Assembly: GCF_001423425.1 (NCBI RefSeq)
Contig: NZ_LMNX01000003.1
Span: 529,044-593,043 of the forward strand
Length of the DNA: 64,000 bases
Source of the DNA: Rhizobium sp. Leaf306
Lineage (GTDB): Bacteria > Pseudomonadota > Alphaproteobacteria > Rhizobiales > Rhizobiaceae
Direction of reading: 5' to 3'
The first letter of the stretch is position 1. Every line of letters starts with the position of its first letter. The notes beneath the pieces are model-generated. The model was not told the DNA's origin. It saw only the letters and a list, made by a program, of their open reading frames with translations, and did no database searches. Below are positions 27,603-38,008 of the stretch, piece by piece. The translations under genes and the position numbers were made by a program.

Positions 27603-29330
27603 TTAAGACGTATAGGCGTTAAGCGTCTGCCAGACATCATAGGCCGAGATCACCGTCTCCATCTGCGCCGTATGGCCCGTGACGAAATCGTCGCCGTAGA
27701 TAGTCTCGTCAGGGTATTCAGTGATCAGCGTCAGCGGCACGGTATGGCGATCATCCACTGACGACAGGCATGGGAAGCCGTTGATGATGCGGAAACCCGT
27801 CTCGCCGGCGTGGGTTTCGTAGAGCGCGATCTGGCGATTGTTGTAGTCGAGAATACCGGAAATTGCACCCAGATGCCGGGTGACGTGGTCGAGTATCGCT
27901 TCCGCTTGCTGCGTCCAGCCGGCGTGGTGGCGCATGATCAGGAAGAAACCCTTTGGCAGCGTCCACATGCCAAAACCGCGCGGCACGTAGCCGGATAGCG
28001 GCCGCGTCCATTCATGCGACGGATAGCCGTGCAGGTTGATATGCAGCTGGGCCTTGCTCAGTTCCTGCGCCGTGAAGCGGATTGCCTTCTCGTTCAGATG
28101 CGCGCCGGAGTTCTCCAACGTCCGGTATTCGAGATCGTCGCCGAGCGCGGTGTAGCGGGCGGCGTGGTGCATGTGGCGCGGGTTATCGACCCGCAGGCGC
28201 TGGTGCAGCGCGTAGCCGTCCGGGTTCTCGATCGGCGAGATGGTGAAATGGGCGCCGGCACGCTGCTTGAGCGCACGGGCAGCGCGAATCGCGCCGACAA
28301 TGCCGGTCGTCTCGTTCGGATGCTGGCCGCCGCTGATCATGACCGCCGTGTCGCTGCCACGCACATAGTGCGCCGAGAGAACGCGGCCGGAGCGCGACCG
28401 GGCATCGAATTCCTCTCCGCCGATGTCCGACAGCAGTCTCGACATCTGCGCAACGGCCGGTGGTTCGCTGGCCGTATCGATTTCCTGTTCGGGGCCATCC
28501 CTAAAACCTGTGCTCAGCGGCCGGGTTTCGACACGCACGCTGATCTCACCGTTGCTGCGCACGATCTCCGGCACGATCTGGCCGGGCTTCAGGCCACGGT
28601 CGCCGAGCGGACGGCCGGACTTCTTCTGGAAGAATTCCAGCAGCGAGAAATAGAAATCCTCGTGCAGGGCCTCGCGGAGGCTGACGACCTCGTCGCCAAC
28701 CGCCAGCGGCATGTCTTCCGCCGGATGGGAAACGGCGATGTTGAGTTCTTCGAAATAGGGTTCTTCGTTGCCCCAGTCGTGGTTTGCGATCGCGTCGATT
28801 GCGAGGCCGAACAGGCGCTCGTAATCCGTTTTCAGGCGCTCGCCGGTCGCGCCATCGCGGCTGATCCAGCCGGTCGGGGAGAGATTGGTTTCCCCGACCG
28901 CATCGGTATGCACGCGGTTCGGTGCCTGAACCTTCAGCGTTTCCGTCTGGCCGTTGCGGGTGAGCGCGACGTCATAGACCAGTTCGTCATCTTCCCGCGC
29001 GATGAACGCGATATCAGCGTCTCCGACAAGTGCCGCAAGCGGATAGGCTTCGAGCCGGAAACGGTTGGCCGGGGCGTCGGCATGAACCGGATAACGCACC
29101 TCGATCGCTGTGACGCCTTGACAGTCGATCTCTTCCAGAAACGCAAACAGAAGCGGCTTGTAGGCACTGCGGATGCGGGCGGTGACGCCTTTGTCCTTCA
29201 ACGCCTGTTCGGCGGCACGACGGCTCGTCGTGTCGTCGAATGTCCAGGTCTCGATGGACTGCCCGGGCGTCGCGCTTGCAACCAGTGTGTCGAGCGTACG
29301 CTCCAGTTTGGTTTCAAAGATCGAAGTCAT
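27603..29330 (-). CDS. M14-family zinc carboxypeptidase
   Basis: 575 residues. The zinc motif H-x2-E sits in ISGGQHPNETTG, the third ligand His is in LHINLHGYPSHEW and the likely catalytic Glu is in TLITEYPDET. The N-terminal 250 residues are not part of the M14 fold and may recognise substrate. No signal peptide, so it is probably cytoplasmic. It is the last gene of the operon starting at 38776 and follows the peptide permeases, so it probably trims imported peptides. Confidence 0.85.
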   Translation of the reverse strand: MTSIFETKLERTLDTLVASATPGQSIETWTFDDTTSRRAAEQALKDKGVTARIRSAYKPLLFAFLEEIDCQGVTAIEVRYPVHADAPANRFRLEAYPLAALVGDADIAFIAREDDELVYDVALTRNGQTETLKVQAPNRVHTDAVGETNLSPTGWISRDGATGERLKTDYERLFGLAIDAIANHDWGNEEPYFEELNIAVSHPAEDMPLAVGDEVVSLREALHEDFYFSLLEFFQKKSGRPLGDRGLKPGQIVPEIVRSNGEISVRVETRPLSTGFRDGPEQEIDTASEPPAVAQMSRLLSDIGGEEFDARSRSGRVLSAHYVRGSDTAVMISGGQHPNETTGIVGAIRAARALKQRAGAHFTISPIENPDGYALHQRLRVDNPRHMHHAARYTALGDDLEYRTLENSGAHLNEKAIRFTAQELSKAQLHINLHGYPSHEWTRPLSGYVPRGFGMWTLPKGFFLIMRHHAGWTQQAEAILDHVTRHLGAISGILDYNNRQIALYETHAGETGFRIINGFPCLSSVDDRHTVPLTLITEYPDETIYGDDFVTGHTAQMETVISAYDVWQTLNAYTS

Positions 29331-29360
29331 GATGCTTAACCCTTGTGAATGTCGTGCTGC

Positions 29361-30209
29361 TTATCGGGACGTGCGGCCGGTCGGATCGAGGCTGTCGCGC
29401 AGCCAGTCTCCGAGGAGGTTGAGACCGAGCACGGTGAGCAGGATCGCAAGGCCCGGGAAGACGCTGACCCACCATGCGGTCTGCAGATAGGTCCGGCCGT
29501 CTGCCAGCATGCCGCCCCAGCTTGGAATGGTTGGGTCGACGCCGAGGCCGAGGAAGGTCAGGCTGCTTTCGAGCAGAATGTTGTTGGCGACATTGAGCGT
29601 CATCAGAACGATCACCGGTCCGATCAGGTTCGGCAGCAGGTGCTGGATGATGATGCGCCAGTCCTTCACCCCGATCGCGCGGGCCGACAGGACGAACTCA
29701 CGCTCCCTCAGCGTCAGCACCGAGCCGCGCACCAGACGGGCATACTGCACCCATTGCGACACAATCAGAAGGATGATCGTGTTGGTCAGGCTTCCGCCGA
29801 CGATGGCGATGAAGGTGATAGCGAGCAGAATGAACGGCATCGCGAGCTGCAGGTCGGCAAAACGCATCACCAGCATGTCCCAGAAACCGCGGTAATAGCC
29901 GGCGATCAGGCCTACCAGCACGCCGAAGACGACGGCGCCGATGACGGAGGTGAAGCCGACCAGGAGCGAGATCTTTCCGCCGGCAACGACACGCGCCAGC
30001 ACGTCGCGGCCCAGCGGATCGGTTCCGAACGGGTGAGCGGCGGTCGCAAAGGGTTTGGCGAGCCGCGCCATCAGGTCGATCTTGTCAGCACCGCCCGGAA
30101 ACAGCAGGTCGGAAAACAGCACTGCGAGGCAGATGACGACGGTGAGGGACATGCCGAGAACGAATTCAAGGCTCGCGAAGCGCCAGCGGCTAGAGGTTTT
30201 GGTTGCCAT
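29361..30209 (-). CDS. Peptide/nickel-type ABC transporter permease, DppC-like
   Basis: 282 residues with the extended N-terminal helix typical of DppC (GMSLTVVICLAVLF), the loop HPFGTDPLGRDVLARVV and the EAA-type motif RAIGVKDWRIIIQHLLPN. It forms the membrane channel with the permease at 30216. The gene starts 7 nt after that gene's stop. Confidence 0.92.
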   Translation of the reverse strand: MATKTSSRWRFASLEFVLGMSLTVVICLAVLFSDLLFPGGADKIDLMARLAKPFATAAHPFGTDPLGRDVLARVVAGGKISLLVGFTSVIGAVVFGVLVGLIAGYYRGFWDMLVMRFADLQLAMPFILLAITFIAIVGGSLTNTIILLIVSQWVQYARLVRGSVLTLREREFVLSARAIGVKDWRIIIQHLLPNLIGPVIVLMTLNVANNILLESSLTFLGLGVDPTIPSWGGMLADGRTYLQTAWWVSVFPGLAILLTVLGLNLLGDWLRDSLDPTGRTSR

Positions 30210-30215
30210 TGCCGG

Positions 30216-31139
30216 TTACTCCGTGCGGATGCGGGGATCGACGAGGCCATAGGCGATGTCGACCAGAAGGTTGATGCCGACGATCAACAGCGACAGTACG
30301 GTGATGACGGCCTGGAGCACGGGGAAGTCGCGGGCGCCGACGGCGTCGAAGGCAAGCGTGCCCAGTCCCGGCCAGTTGAACACGCGCTCGATGACGACGA
30401 TGCCGCCGAGAAGGCCACCGAACTGCAGGCCGAAATAAGTGATCAGCGGAATGGCGCAGTTGCGCAGCGCGTGCTTGTAGAGAACCTTGCTCTCGCTCAA
30501 GCCTTTGGCGCGCGCGACCATGATGTATTGCGACTGCAGCGTTTCCAGCATCGAGGTGCGGACAAGACGCACATTCGTCGCGGTCAGGATCACACCCATC
30601 GTCACGGCGGGCATGACATAGCTCGAAAAGCCCGACATGCCGCTTGGCGGCAGCCAGCCGAGCGTGATGGAGAACAAGAGGACCAGCATGGTGGCGAGCC
30701 AGAAATTCGGAAACGACAGGCCGATCAGCGAGAAGATGCGGATGGCCTGGTCGGCAGCCTTGCCGCGCGAGGTGGCAGCCTTGATGCCGAGCGGGATTGA
30801 AAGCGCGATCGACACGAACATCGAGATAAAGGCGAGCAGCAGGGTCGCCGGCAGGGCATTGCCGATCAGCATCGAGACCGACGTGCCGCCGGAAAAGCTG
30901 CGGCCGAAATCGAGCGTGACCAGCCTCTTCATGAACGTCCAGTACTGGACGAGGAACGGCTGGTCGGTTCCGAGCGCTGCGCGAATGCGCGCCAGATCGT
31001 CTTCCGTCATGCTGCCGCCGCCCTGGAACATCGTGACGGCCGGATCACCGGTCAGGCGAATGGCGAACGAGACGATGAGCGTGATGGCGATGACGACGAA
31101 AATTGCCTGTAGCAATCGCTTGATGAGGAAACCGGCCAC
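30216..31139 (-). CDS. Peptide/nickel-type ABC transporter permease, DppB-like
   Basis: 307 residues, six predicted helices, with the DppB pattern: FLIKRLLQAIFVVI at the N-terminus, LGTDQPFLVQYW, and ARAKGLSESKVLYKHALRN as the ATPase-coupling EAA motif. It follows the binding-protein gene after a strong hairpin (31166-31191). Confidence 0.92.
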   Translation of the reverse strand: MAGFLIKRLLQAIFVVIAITLIVSFAIRLTGDPAVTMFQGGGSMTEDDLARIRAALGTDQPFLVQYWTFMKRLVTLDFGRSFSGGTSVSMLIGNALPATLLLAFISMFVSIALSIPLGIKAATSRGKAADQAIRIFSLIGLSFPNFWLATMLVLLFSITLGWLPPSGMSGFSSYVMPAVTMGVILTATNVRLVRTSMLETLQSQYIMVARAKGLSESKVLYKHALRNCAIPLITYFGLQFGGLLGGIVVIERVFNWPGLGTLAFDAVGARDFPVLQAVITVLSLLIVGINLLVDIAYGLVDPRIRTE

Positions 31140-31165
31140 TGTGTTGTCCTTAAGGAGAAGTTCGG

Positions 31166-31191
31166 CCCCGCCCGGGTTGGCCCGGGCGGGG
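31166..31191 (-). terminator. GC-rich hairpin between binding protein and permease genes
   Basis: A perfect 11-bp stem (CCCCGCCCGGG and its complement) with a 4-nt loop lies 15 nt after the binding-protein stop and before the permease start. No T-run follows. In ABC operons such a structure usually protects the 5' mRNA or trims read-through, so the binding protein is made in excess. Confidence 0.6.
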
Positions 31192-31206
31192 TGGCTTTTC
31201 AGATGA

Positions 31207-32739
31207 CTATTCGACGGTGACGTCGGTCAGCTTCAGGCGGTTGTCCGGGGGCGCGATGAAGCCCTTGACCCGCTTGTTGATGCCGAAGATGGCGTTGCTG
31301 TTGTAGAGCGGCAGTTCGAGCGCGCGTTCCGACGCATAGGCGCCGACTTCCCGCAGGATCTTTTCGCGGGCCGCACGGTCGGTCAGCGGACGCTGCGATT
31401 CCAGCAGCTTGTCCAGCTTTTCGTCCTTATCGTACGGGTTCCACTTTTCGCCCGAGTGGTACATCGAATAGGCGGTGTTGTCGTAGTCGAACGTCCAGCC
31501 GCCCCACTTCTGCTGGAACATCGCGCCGGTCTTGCCCTGCGGGATGATGTCGTTCAGCAGAACGTTGGTTTCGTAAGGCTTGATGGTGGCGGTGATACCG
31601 ACCATCGACAGGTAGCTCGAAATGACCTGCGCCACTTCGTTCATCGTCGCATCATTGCCGCGGATATCGATCTGCAGCGTCGCACCCGTCTTCACGCCGG
31701 CTTCGGCAAGCAGCTTCTTGGCACCGGCCGGATCGTAAGGGATTGCCTTGAGGTCCGGATCGAAGCCGAAGGAAAGCGCGCTCTGGAAGCTGGTGATCTC
31801 GGAGGCCTGGCCGGCGAGGATCGACTTGACGATCGTGGCGCGATCGACAGCCATGATGATCGCCTTGCGCACCTTTGGGTCGGCAGTGATGCCGTCGCGG
31901 GTGTTGAAGCGCAGCGCGTCGACAGTCGGGCCGGGAACGGAAACGATTTCCAGCTTGTTGTCGCCTTCGATGACCGGCAGCATGCCGATCGGAATGGTCG
32001 GCGGGATCACCAGATCGACGCGGCCAGCCTGCAGTTCGGCAACAGCGGTTGCTGGCTCAGCGATAAATCGGAACTGGAGTTCCGACAGTTTCGGCGCGCC
32101 GCCCCAATAGTCGGCATTGGCTTCGAGCTTGATGTCGACCTTGGGCTGGTAGGACACGAACTTGAACGCGCCCGTGCCGATCGGGTTGAGGTTGAAATTG
32201 TCCTCACCCTTTTCCTGGATGTATTTCGGCGGAACGATCATCGCGCCGTAACCGGCAAGCTTGGTCAGAAGAACCGGATCGGCAGCCTTGAGCTTCAGAT
32301 CGACTGTGTAATCGTCGATGACCTCGACGCTCTCGATCGAGATGTAGTTCGAACGCTGCGGACCCTTGGCACCCTGTTCGCCGAGAAGGCGCTCGAAGGT
32401 AAACTTGACGGCGGCCGCGTTGAAGGGCTCGCCGTTGTGGAACTTCACATTCTGGCGCAGCTTGAAGCGGATCCGCTTTCCTTCGTCGAGTTCTTCCCAG
32501 GATTCAGCGAGACCCGGAACCAGCTTCAGGTCCGGACCACGATAGGTCAGTCCGTCGAAGATGTTGGTGGCAACGGCCGCCCACTGCACGAGAAACGTAT
32601 CGATCGGATCCCAGCTGCCCGGATCCTGCGGGCTCGAAATGGTCAGCTTTCCGGCAGCGAAGGCGGGCGCCGACGCGAAAGCTGTCGAGAGCGCAAGCGC
32701 CACTGCGGTCGCCTTCAGTCCCCGTTTGATTGTTGTCAT
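31207..32739 (-). CDS. Peptide ABC transporter substrate-binding protein (SBP family 5)
   Basis: 510 residues with a signal peptide cleaved after AFASAPAFA. The family-5 pattern is present: LAESWEELDEGKRIRFKLRQ, VKFHNGEPFNAAAVKFTFER, and VRKAIIMAVDRATIV near residue 300. It binds peptides (or another amide compound) in the periplasm and passes them to the two permeases. No lipobox. Confidence 0.93.
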   Translation of the reverse strand: MTTIKRGLKATAVALALSTAFASAPAFAAGKLTISSPQDPGSWDPIDTFLVQWAAVATNIFDGLTYRGPDLKLVPGLAESWEELDEGKRIRFKLRQNVKFHNGEPFNAAAVKFTFERLLGEQGAKGPQRSNYISIESVEVIDDYTVDLKLKAADPVLLTKLAGYGAMIVPPKYIQEKGEDNFNLNPIGTGAFKFVSYQPKVDIKLEANADYWGGAPKLSELQFRFIAEPATAVAELQAGRVDLVIPPTIPIGMLPVIEGDNKLEIVSVPGPTVDALRFNTRDGITADPKVRKAIIMAVDRATIVKSILAGQASEITSFQSALSFGFDPDLKAIPYDPAGAKKLLAEAGVKTGATLQIDIRGNDATMNEVAQVISSYLSMVGITATIKPYETNVLLNDIIPQGKTGAMFQQKWGGWTFDYDNTAYSMYHSGEKWNPYDKDEKLDKLLESQRPLTDRAAREKILREVGAYASERALELPLYNSNAIFGINKRVKGFIAPPDNRLKLTDVTVE

Positions 32740-32781
32740 TGATCTGTTCCTCTTCAGATGGTTGCGATTGTGTCGCTGGTT

Positions 32782-34605
32782 TCAGGCGCTCTTCGCGACG
32801 AAGTGGCCTGGATTGATTTCCTCGTGCACGAGGATGGCGGGCTCGTCACCGACGCGCTTCACCGGATTGGGAATTTCGCCCTCGATCATCGCCGACTGGC
32901 GGGCAACGGTCGGATCGGCGACCGGTACCGCGGACAGAAGGCGACGGGTGTAATCGTGGGCAGGCGTCTCGAAAACCTGGCGTCGTGAGCCAAGTTCCAT
33001 GATCTGGCCGAGAAACAGAACCGCGACGCGGTGGCTCATCTTCTCGACGACGGCCATGTCATGGCTGATGAACAGGTAGGCGAGACCGCGTTCGGCCTGC
33101 AGGTCCATGAACAGGTTGATGATCTGTGCCTGGATCGACACGTCGAGCGCCGACAGAGCCTCGTCGGCGATGATCAGCTTCGGATCGGAGGCGAGCGCGC
33201 GGGCAATACAGACGCGCTGCCGCTGGCCGCCGGAAAACTCGTGCGGATAACGGGTTGCGACATCGGAGGTGAGGCCGACACGCTCCAGCAGTTCGTCGAC
33301 GCGGCGGCGGACGGCCTTGGCATCGGAGATCAGGCTGTGGGTGTTGATCGGCTCTGCAATTGAGAAGCCGACGGTCTTGCGCGGATCGAGCGAGGCGAAC
33401 GGATCCTGGAAGATATACTGCACATCCTGGCGTAGGCGGAAACGCTCGGCAGCCGACATGGACGAGAAGGTTCGGCCATTGAAGGCGATGTCGCCGGACA
33501 TGGCAGACTGAAGCTGCTGGATCGTCCGGCCGATGGTCGACTTGCCCGAACCGCTTTCGCCAACCAGTGCCAGCGTCTCGCCGGGATGGATGTCGAAGCT
33601 CACCTTCTGCACGGCGCTCAAGCGATGGGTGGCCTTGCCGAACAGGTTTTTCTTGATGTCGAAGCGGACGTAGAGATCCTTGACCGACAGGAGCGGCGTT
33701 GCGCCATTCTTGACCGTGTCCTGGATACGCTCCTCGCCGACGACGGTCGGCTTGCCATCCTGCAAAATGGTCAGCGGCAGACGCTTGGGGAAAGCCTCTC
33801 CCGTCATGCTGCCGAGCTTCGGCACGGCGGAAAGCAGGGCCTGGGTATAGGGGTGCTGCGGGTTGGCGAAGATCTCGCGAACCGGGCCTTCCTCGACTTT
33901 CTTACCCTTCCACATGACGACGACATGGTCTGCCATTTCGGCAACGACGCCCATGTCATGGGTGATGAACACCATGCCCATGCCGAGGGTCTTCTGCAGA
34001 TCGCGCATGATGTTGAGGATCTGCGCCTGGATGGTGACATCAAGCGCAGTCGTCGGCTCGTCGGCAATCAGCAGCTTCGGGCGGCAGGCAAGCGCCATCG
34101 CGATCATTACACGCTGCCGCATGCCGCCGGACAGCTGGTGCGGATAGCGGGTCAGAAGTTCTTCAGAGTCAGGCAGGCGCACCATGTCGAGCAGCCGGCC
34201 GGCCTCGGCCAGCGCCGCGCTCTTGCTCATCTTCTCGTGCAGGACAAGCACTTCGCAGATCTGGTCGCCGATGGTGAAGACCGGGTTGAGCGAGGTCATC
34301 GGCTCCTGGAAGATCATGGCGATCTCCTTGCCGCGGACCGACCGCATCTCTTTCTGGCTGGCTTGCAACAGGTCGCGGCCGTTGAACATGATGCGACCGG
34401 ATGCATAGTATGCACCCATCATGTCGGCGAGACGCATGGTCGACAGCGAGGTCACCGACTTGCCCGAACCGGACTCGCCGACGACGGCGACCGTCTGGCC
34501 GGCCTCGACGGTAAAGGACAGGTCGTCGACGACGCGGCTTTCGCCGAATTCGACGCTCAGGCGTTCGACCGACAGGAGCGGCTTGCTGTTTTCGGTCATG
34601 CTCAT
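32782..34605 (-). CDS. Peptide ABC transporter ATP-binding protein, DppD-DppF fusion
   Basis: 607 residues with two full ATPase domains in one chain. Each has a Walker A (both GESGSGKS), a signature ([18 protein letters not shown]) and a Walker B ([24 protein letters not shown]). In E. coli these are separate DppD and DppF proteins. The start overlaps the stop of the biotin carboxylase gene (ATGA), linking the transporter to the metabolic genes. Confidence 0.93.
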   Translation of the reverse strand: MSMTENSKPLLSVERLSVEFGESRVVDDLSFTVEAGQTVAVVGESGSGKSVTSLSTMRLADMMGAYYASGRIMFNGRDLLQASQKEMRSVRGKEIAMIFQEPMTSLNPVFTIGDQICEVLVLHEKMSKSAALAEAGRLLDMVRLPDSEELLTRYPHQLSGGMRQRVMIAMALACRPKLLIADEPTTALDVTIQAQILNIMRDLQKTLGMGMVFITHDMGVVAEMADHVVVMWKGKKVEEGPVREIFANPQHPYTQALLSAVPKLGSMTGEAFPKRLPLTILQDGKPTVVGEERIQDTVKNGATPLLSVKDLYVRFDIKKNLFGKATHRLSAVQKVSFDIHPGETLALVGESGSGKSTIGRTIQQLQSAMSGDIAFNGRTFSSMSAAERFRLRQDVQYIFQDPFASLDPRKTVGFSIAEPINTHSLISDAKAVRRRVDELLERVGLTSDVATRYPHEFSGGQRQRVCIARALASDPKLIIADEALSALDVSIQAQIINLFMDLQAERGLAYLFISHDMAVVEKMSHRVAVLFLGQIMELGSRRQVFETPAHDYTRRLLSAVPVADPTVARQSAMIEGEIPNPVKRVGDEPAILVHEEINPGHFVAKSA

Positions 34606-36368
34606 GTCCGCGTCTCCGTCGTGCTAGTGGTTCCGGCGTCGTCCTGGGCGATACGGGCAATGACTGCGCCGGCAGTCTGGGAGGATCCGGCCTTTGCCAG
34701 TAGGCTGATGATACCGTTAACAGGTGCGGTGACGGCGGTTTCCATCTTCATCACGTCCATCATGGCAAGAACCTCGCCTTCACGGACGGCTGCGCCATCC
34801 TCGACATTCCATTGCACGAGCAGGCCGGGAACGGAGGCGCGAACAGCGCCGGCATCATTCTCGGCAGCGTCCGGTCCGGCGCTCGATGCCGTCGCAGGCA
34901 TCTGGCCCAGCAGGCGAAGGAAATTATCGGGAATGCCGATCTCGACACGTTTGCCGTCGATCTCGACATGGCCGCGAAGAAGCCCGCTGGCGGGTGCCGG
35001 GGCAGGGTGGGCAGCGTCTTCGAGCGTCTCGGCGAAATCGGTTTCGATCCAGCGCGTGTGGACGCGGAAGTCCGCGCCTGAGAAATCCGCATGATCGAGC
35101 ACCGCACGGTGGAACGGCAGGACGGACGGCACGCCCTCGATCGTAAATTCGCTGAGCGCGCGGCGGGCACGGGCAATGGCCTGATCGCGCGTCGCACCCC
35201 AGACGATCAGCTTGGCGGCCAGAGAGTCGAACATCGGCGGAATGACCGAGCCTGACGTGACGCCGCTATCGAGACGTACGCCCGGCCCCGATGGCGCCGT
35301 GAAATTCGAGATCTCGCCGGCGGACGGCAGGAAGCCGCGACCGGGATCTTCCATATTGATGCGGAATTCGATCGCGTGGCCACGCGGCTCCGGCATCGTG
35401 GTCACGCTGATCGGCAGGCCTTCGGCAATGCGGAACTGTTCGATGACGAGGTCGAGACCGGTGGTCTCTTCGGTGACCGGATGTTCCACCTGCAGGCGGG
35501 TATTCACCTCGAGGAAGGAGATGACGCCATCGGCGCTGAGCAGGAATTCGACCGTGCCGGCACCGGTATAGCCGGCCTCCGCGCAGATATCACGCGAGGC
35601 GGCGTGGATCTTTTCGCGCTGATCGTCCGAGAGGAACGGTGCGGGGGCTTCCTCGACAAGCTTCTGGTTGCGGCGCTGCAGCGAGCAGTCGCGGGTGCCG
35701 ACGACGAGTACATTGCCGTGGCTGTCCGCCAGCACCTGGGCTTCGATATGCCTCGGCCGGTCCAGGAACTGCTCGACATAGCACTCGCCACGACCGAAGG
35801 CTGCGACCGCTTCGCGCGTTGCCGATGAGAATAGTTCTTCGACCTCGTCGAGATCGCGGGCGATCTTCAGGCCGCGTCCGCCGCCACCATGCGCCGCCTT
35901 GATGGCAATCGGCATGCCGAATTGGCGTGCGAAAGCTAAGGCCTCGGCATGCGAGGTGATCGCTCCGTCGCTACCGGCAACGAGCGGTGCACCGACCTTT
36001 TGGGCGATCGCGCGGGCCTGGAGCTTGTCGCCGAGCGCCTCGATCACGTGAGGGGCAGGGCCGATCCAGACCAGCCCGGCATCGATGACAGCCTTTGCGA
36101 ATTCCGCGCGCTCGGAGAGAAAGCCATATCCCGGATGCACGGCGTCGGCGCCGGAGCGCTTTGCGACGGCGATCAGCTTCTCGATGTCGAGGTAGGTTTC
36201 CCGGGCCGTGGCACCGTTCAGGGAATAGGCCTCATCGGCCTGCGCCGCGAACATCGCATCGGCATCGGCGTCCGCGTAGACGGCAACCGAGGTCAGGCCG
36301 TAATCCTTGCAGGCCCGAATGATCCGCACCGCGATCTCGCCGCGGTTAGCTATCAGAACCTTCTTCAT
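34602..36368 (-). CDS. Biotin carboxylase fused to a biotinyl (BCCP) domain
   Basis: 588 residues from the ATG at 36368. Biotin carboxylase occupies about 1-450: MKKVLIANRGEIAVRI, HPGYGFLSERAEFA, the glycine-rich KAAHGGGGRGLKIA and EVNTRLQVEHPVTE. A linker follows, then a biotinyl domain with the target Lys541 in MDVMKMETAV. There is no carboxyltransferase of the AccA/D or propionyl type. The neighbour upstream is PxpB-PxpC, homologous to the carboxyltransferase part of urea carboxylase. The start overlaps that gene's stop (ATGA). Likely a partner in ATP- and biotin-dependent activation of a lactam or amide, rather than of acetyl-CoA. Confidence 0.9.
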   Translation of the reverse strand: MKKVLIANRGEIAVRIIRACKDYGLTSVAVYADADADAMFAAQADEAYSLNGATARETYLDIEKLIAVAKRSGADAVHPGYGFLSERAEFAKAVIDAGLVWIGPAPHVIEALGDKLQARAIAQKVGAPLVAGSDGAITSHAEALAFARQFGMPIAIKAAHGGGGRGLKIARDLDEVEELFSSATREAVAAFGRGECYVEQFLDRPRHIEAQVLADSHGNVLVVGTRDCSLQRRNQKLVEEAPAPFLSDDQREKIHAASRDICAEAGYTGAGTVEFLLSADGVISFLEVNTRLQVEHPVTEETTGLDLVIEQFRIAEGLPISVTTMPEPRGHAIEFRINMEDPGRGFLPSAGEISNFTAPSGPGVRLDSGVTSGSVIPPMFDSLAAKLIVWGATRDQAIARARRALSEFTIEGVPSVLPFHRAVLDHADFSGADFRVHTRWIETDFAETLEDAAHPAPAPASGLLRGHVEIDGKRVEIGIPDNFLRLLGQMPATASSAGPDAAENDAGAVRASVPGLLVQWNVEDGAAVREGEVLAMMDVMKMETAVTAPVNGIISLLAKAGSSQTAGAVIARIAQDDAGTTSTTETRT

Positions 36369-38002
36369 GGGTATTTTCCTAAGATGGACCGGGGAGCGAA
36401 GGCGCTGATCGCGTTGAAACGGATCTTCGCTCCGACAGGGATCTGGCCTGCGAGATCGAGATGATGGCGGGCGACATTGGCAATGACCGGATAACCGCCG
36501 GTCAGCGGATGATCGGCAAGGAACAGCACCGGCTGACCGCTCGCCGGCACCTGAAGCGCGCCGCGCACGGTCGCCTCGCTCGGCAACTCTGCGTGGTTCT
36601 GGCGCTCCAGCGCTTCGCCTGAAAGACGGATGCCGACCCGGCTTGATTGCGGTGTCACCGACCATTCCTGGGACAGGAAATTCTCGACGGCGCTTTGTGT
36701 GAACCAGTCGGTGCGCGGCCCCATCACTACGTCGAGAACGACGGTCTCCACAGTGTCCGGCATGTCGAACGCCGGTAGTTCTGGCGCAGCAACGGTCGAT
36801 CCCAGCACCGGCGGGTGAATTCCGATAACGGCGCCCGCGCCAAGTGCTGCAGGGCCGATCTGCGCCAGGGTATCCGTCGCCGCGCTCCCGAGAACCGGCG
36901 TCACGTCAAAGCCGCCGCGCAGGGCCAGATAGGAGCGCATGCCGGCCGTCGGCTGTCCGAGCGAAACGATGTCGCCGTCATCGAGCGCGATCGCCTCACC
37001 ATGCGCTGCCGTCAGCTTTTTGCCCGCGGTGGTGGCGATGGTGATCGGCGCCAGTGCACCCGTCACAGCCATCACGCCGCGGCCGCGCATGCGAAAACGG
37101 AAGCCGCCAAGGGAGATCTCCAGCGCCGGCGTGCCGACCGGATTGCCGACGAGGCGGTTGGCGGCCTTGAAACTGCTGCGATCGACTGCGCCAGATACGC
37201 TGATGCCCTGGTTTGCTTGGCCTGCGCGGCCGAGATCCTGAAACAGGACCGGCAGGCCGACGGCCAGAACCTCGATTGCGCAGTTTGAATAGCTTGCCGC
37301 AACCGGAGCAGTCGCAGTTTTCGCAGGGGCCGAAACTTCGTAGGCTTTGTCGGCCGCCATATCGCGAAAACGCACGCGACTTCCCGGCTGGAGAAGCGAG
37401 GCGGGTGCGCGATCGATATCGAACATGGCAAGCGGCGTCGTGCCGATCAGCTGCCAGCCGCCTGGGCTGGTCTTGGGATAGATGCCGCTGAATTCTCCGG
37501 CAAGGCCGACGGCGCCGGCCGGAACCCGGGTCCGGGGCGATTTGCGTCGGGGTACGTTAAGCCGCTGATCGCCGCCGGAGAGATAGGCGAAACCGGGCGC
37601 GAAACCGGTAAAGGCTGCGACATACTCGCTTTCGCCGTGCAGGCGAATAACGTCCGCGACGCTCATGCCGAGGATGGTGGCAACTTCGCCAAGATCCTCG
37701 CCATCGTAACGAACTGGGATTTCGACCAGCGGACCAGACGCCGCCTTGCGCTCGCCACCCGCGAGTGCGGCAACCGCATCCGTCAGCGCATCGTTTGAAA
37801 TCATACTAGGATCGAACGCAATCAGCAGCGTGCGTGCTGCCGGGATGATCTCGCGGATACCGTCGACTGGGTTGGTTTCCAGCGCATCGAACAGCGCCAG
37901 CGCCTCGGCCAGATCGGCGAGTTCGACCAGAATGCTGTCGTCACGCACGGGCAGAAAGCGCATGGATGTATCACGAGGCATGGACGGGGGAGCGATATGC
38001 AT
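36365..38002 (-). CDS. pxpBC: 5-oxoprolinase subunits PxpB and PxpC fused (KipI-KipA type)
   Basis: 545 residues. The N-terminal part (about 15-225) is PxpB/KipI-like: VRDDSILVELAD, FTGFAPGFAYLSG and SPGGWQLIGTTPLAMFD. The C-terminal part (about 240-530) is PxpC/KipA-like: VLFQDLGRAGQANQGIS and RGGFDVTPVLGSAATDTLAQIG, the family hallmark. The two are separate in E. coli. With PxpA they hydrolyse 5-oxoproline to glutamate using ATP. It starts 7 nt after pxpA. An ATG at 37963 is an alternative start. Confidence 0.9.
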   Translation of the reverse strand: MHIAPPSMPRDTSMRFLPVRDDSILVELADLAEALALFDALETNPVDGIREIIPAARTLLIAFDPSMISNDALTDAVAALAGGERKAASGPLVEIPVRYDGEDLGEVATILGMSVADVIRLHGESEYVAAFTGFAPGFAYLSGGDQRLNVPRRKSPRTRVPAGAVGLAGEFSGIYPKTSPGGWQLIGTTPLAMFDIDRAPASLLQPGSRVRFRDMAADKAYEVSAPAKTATAPVAASYSNCAIEVLAVGLPVLFQDLGRAGQANQGISVSGAVDRSSFKAANRLVGNPVGTPALEISLGGFRFRMRGRGVMAVTGALAPITIATTAGKKLTAAHGEAIALDDGDIVSLGQPTAGMRSYLALRGGFDVTPVLGSAATDTLAQIGPAALGAGAVIGIHPPVLGSTVAAPELPAFDMPDTVETVVLDVVMGPRTDWFTQSAVENFLSQEWSVTPQSSRVGIRLSGEALERQNHAELPSEATVRGALQVPASGQPVLFLADHPLTGGYPVIANVARHHLDLAGQIPVGAKIRFNAISAFAPRSILGKYP

Positions 38003-38008
38003 GCCGGG

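Noticed and set aside
29349..30800. Plus-strand open frame of 483 codons over the ABC permeases
   Set aside because: It is the mirror of two DppB/DppC-type genes with clear motifs and ATPase-coupling loops; the plus-strand translation is Asp/Gln/His-rich and not protein-like.
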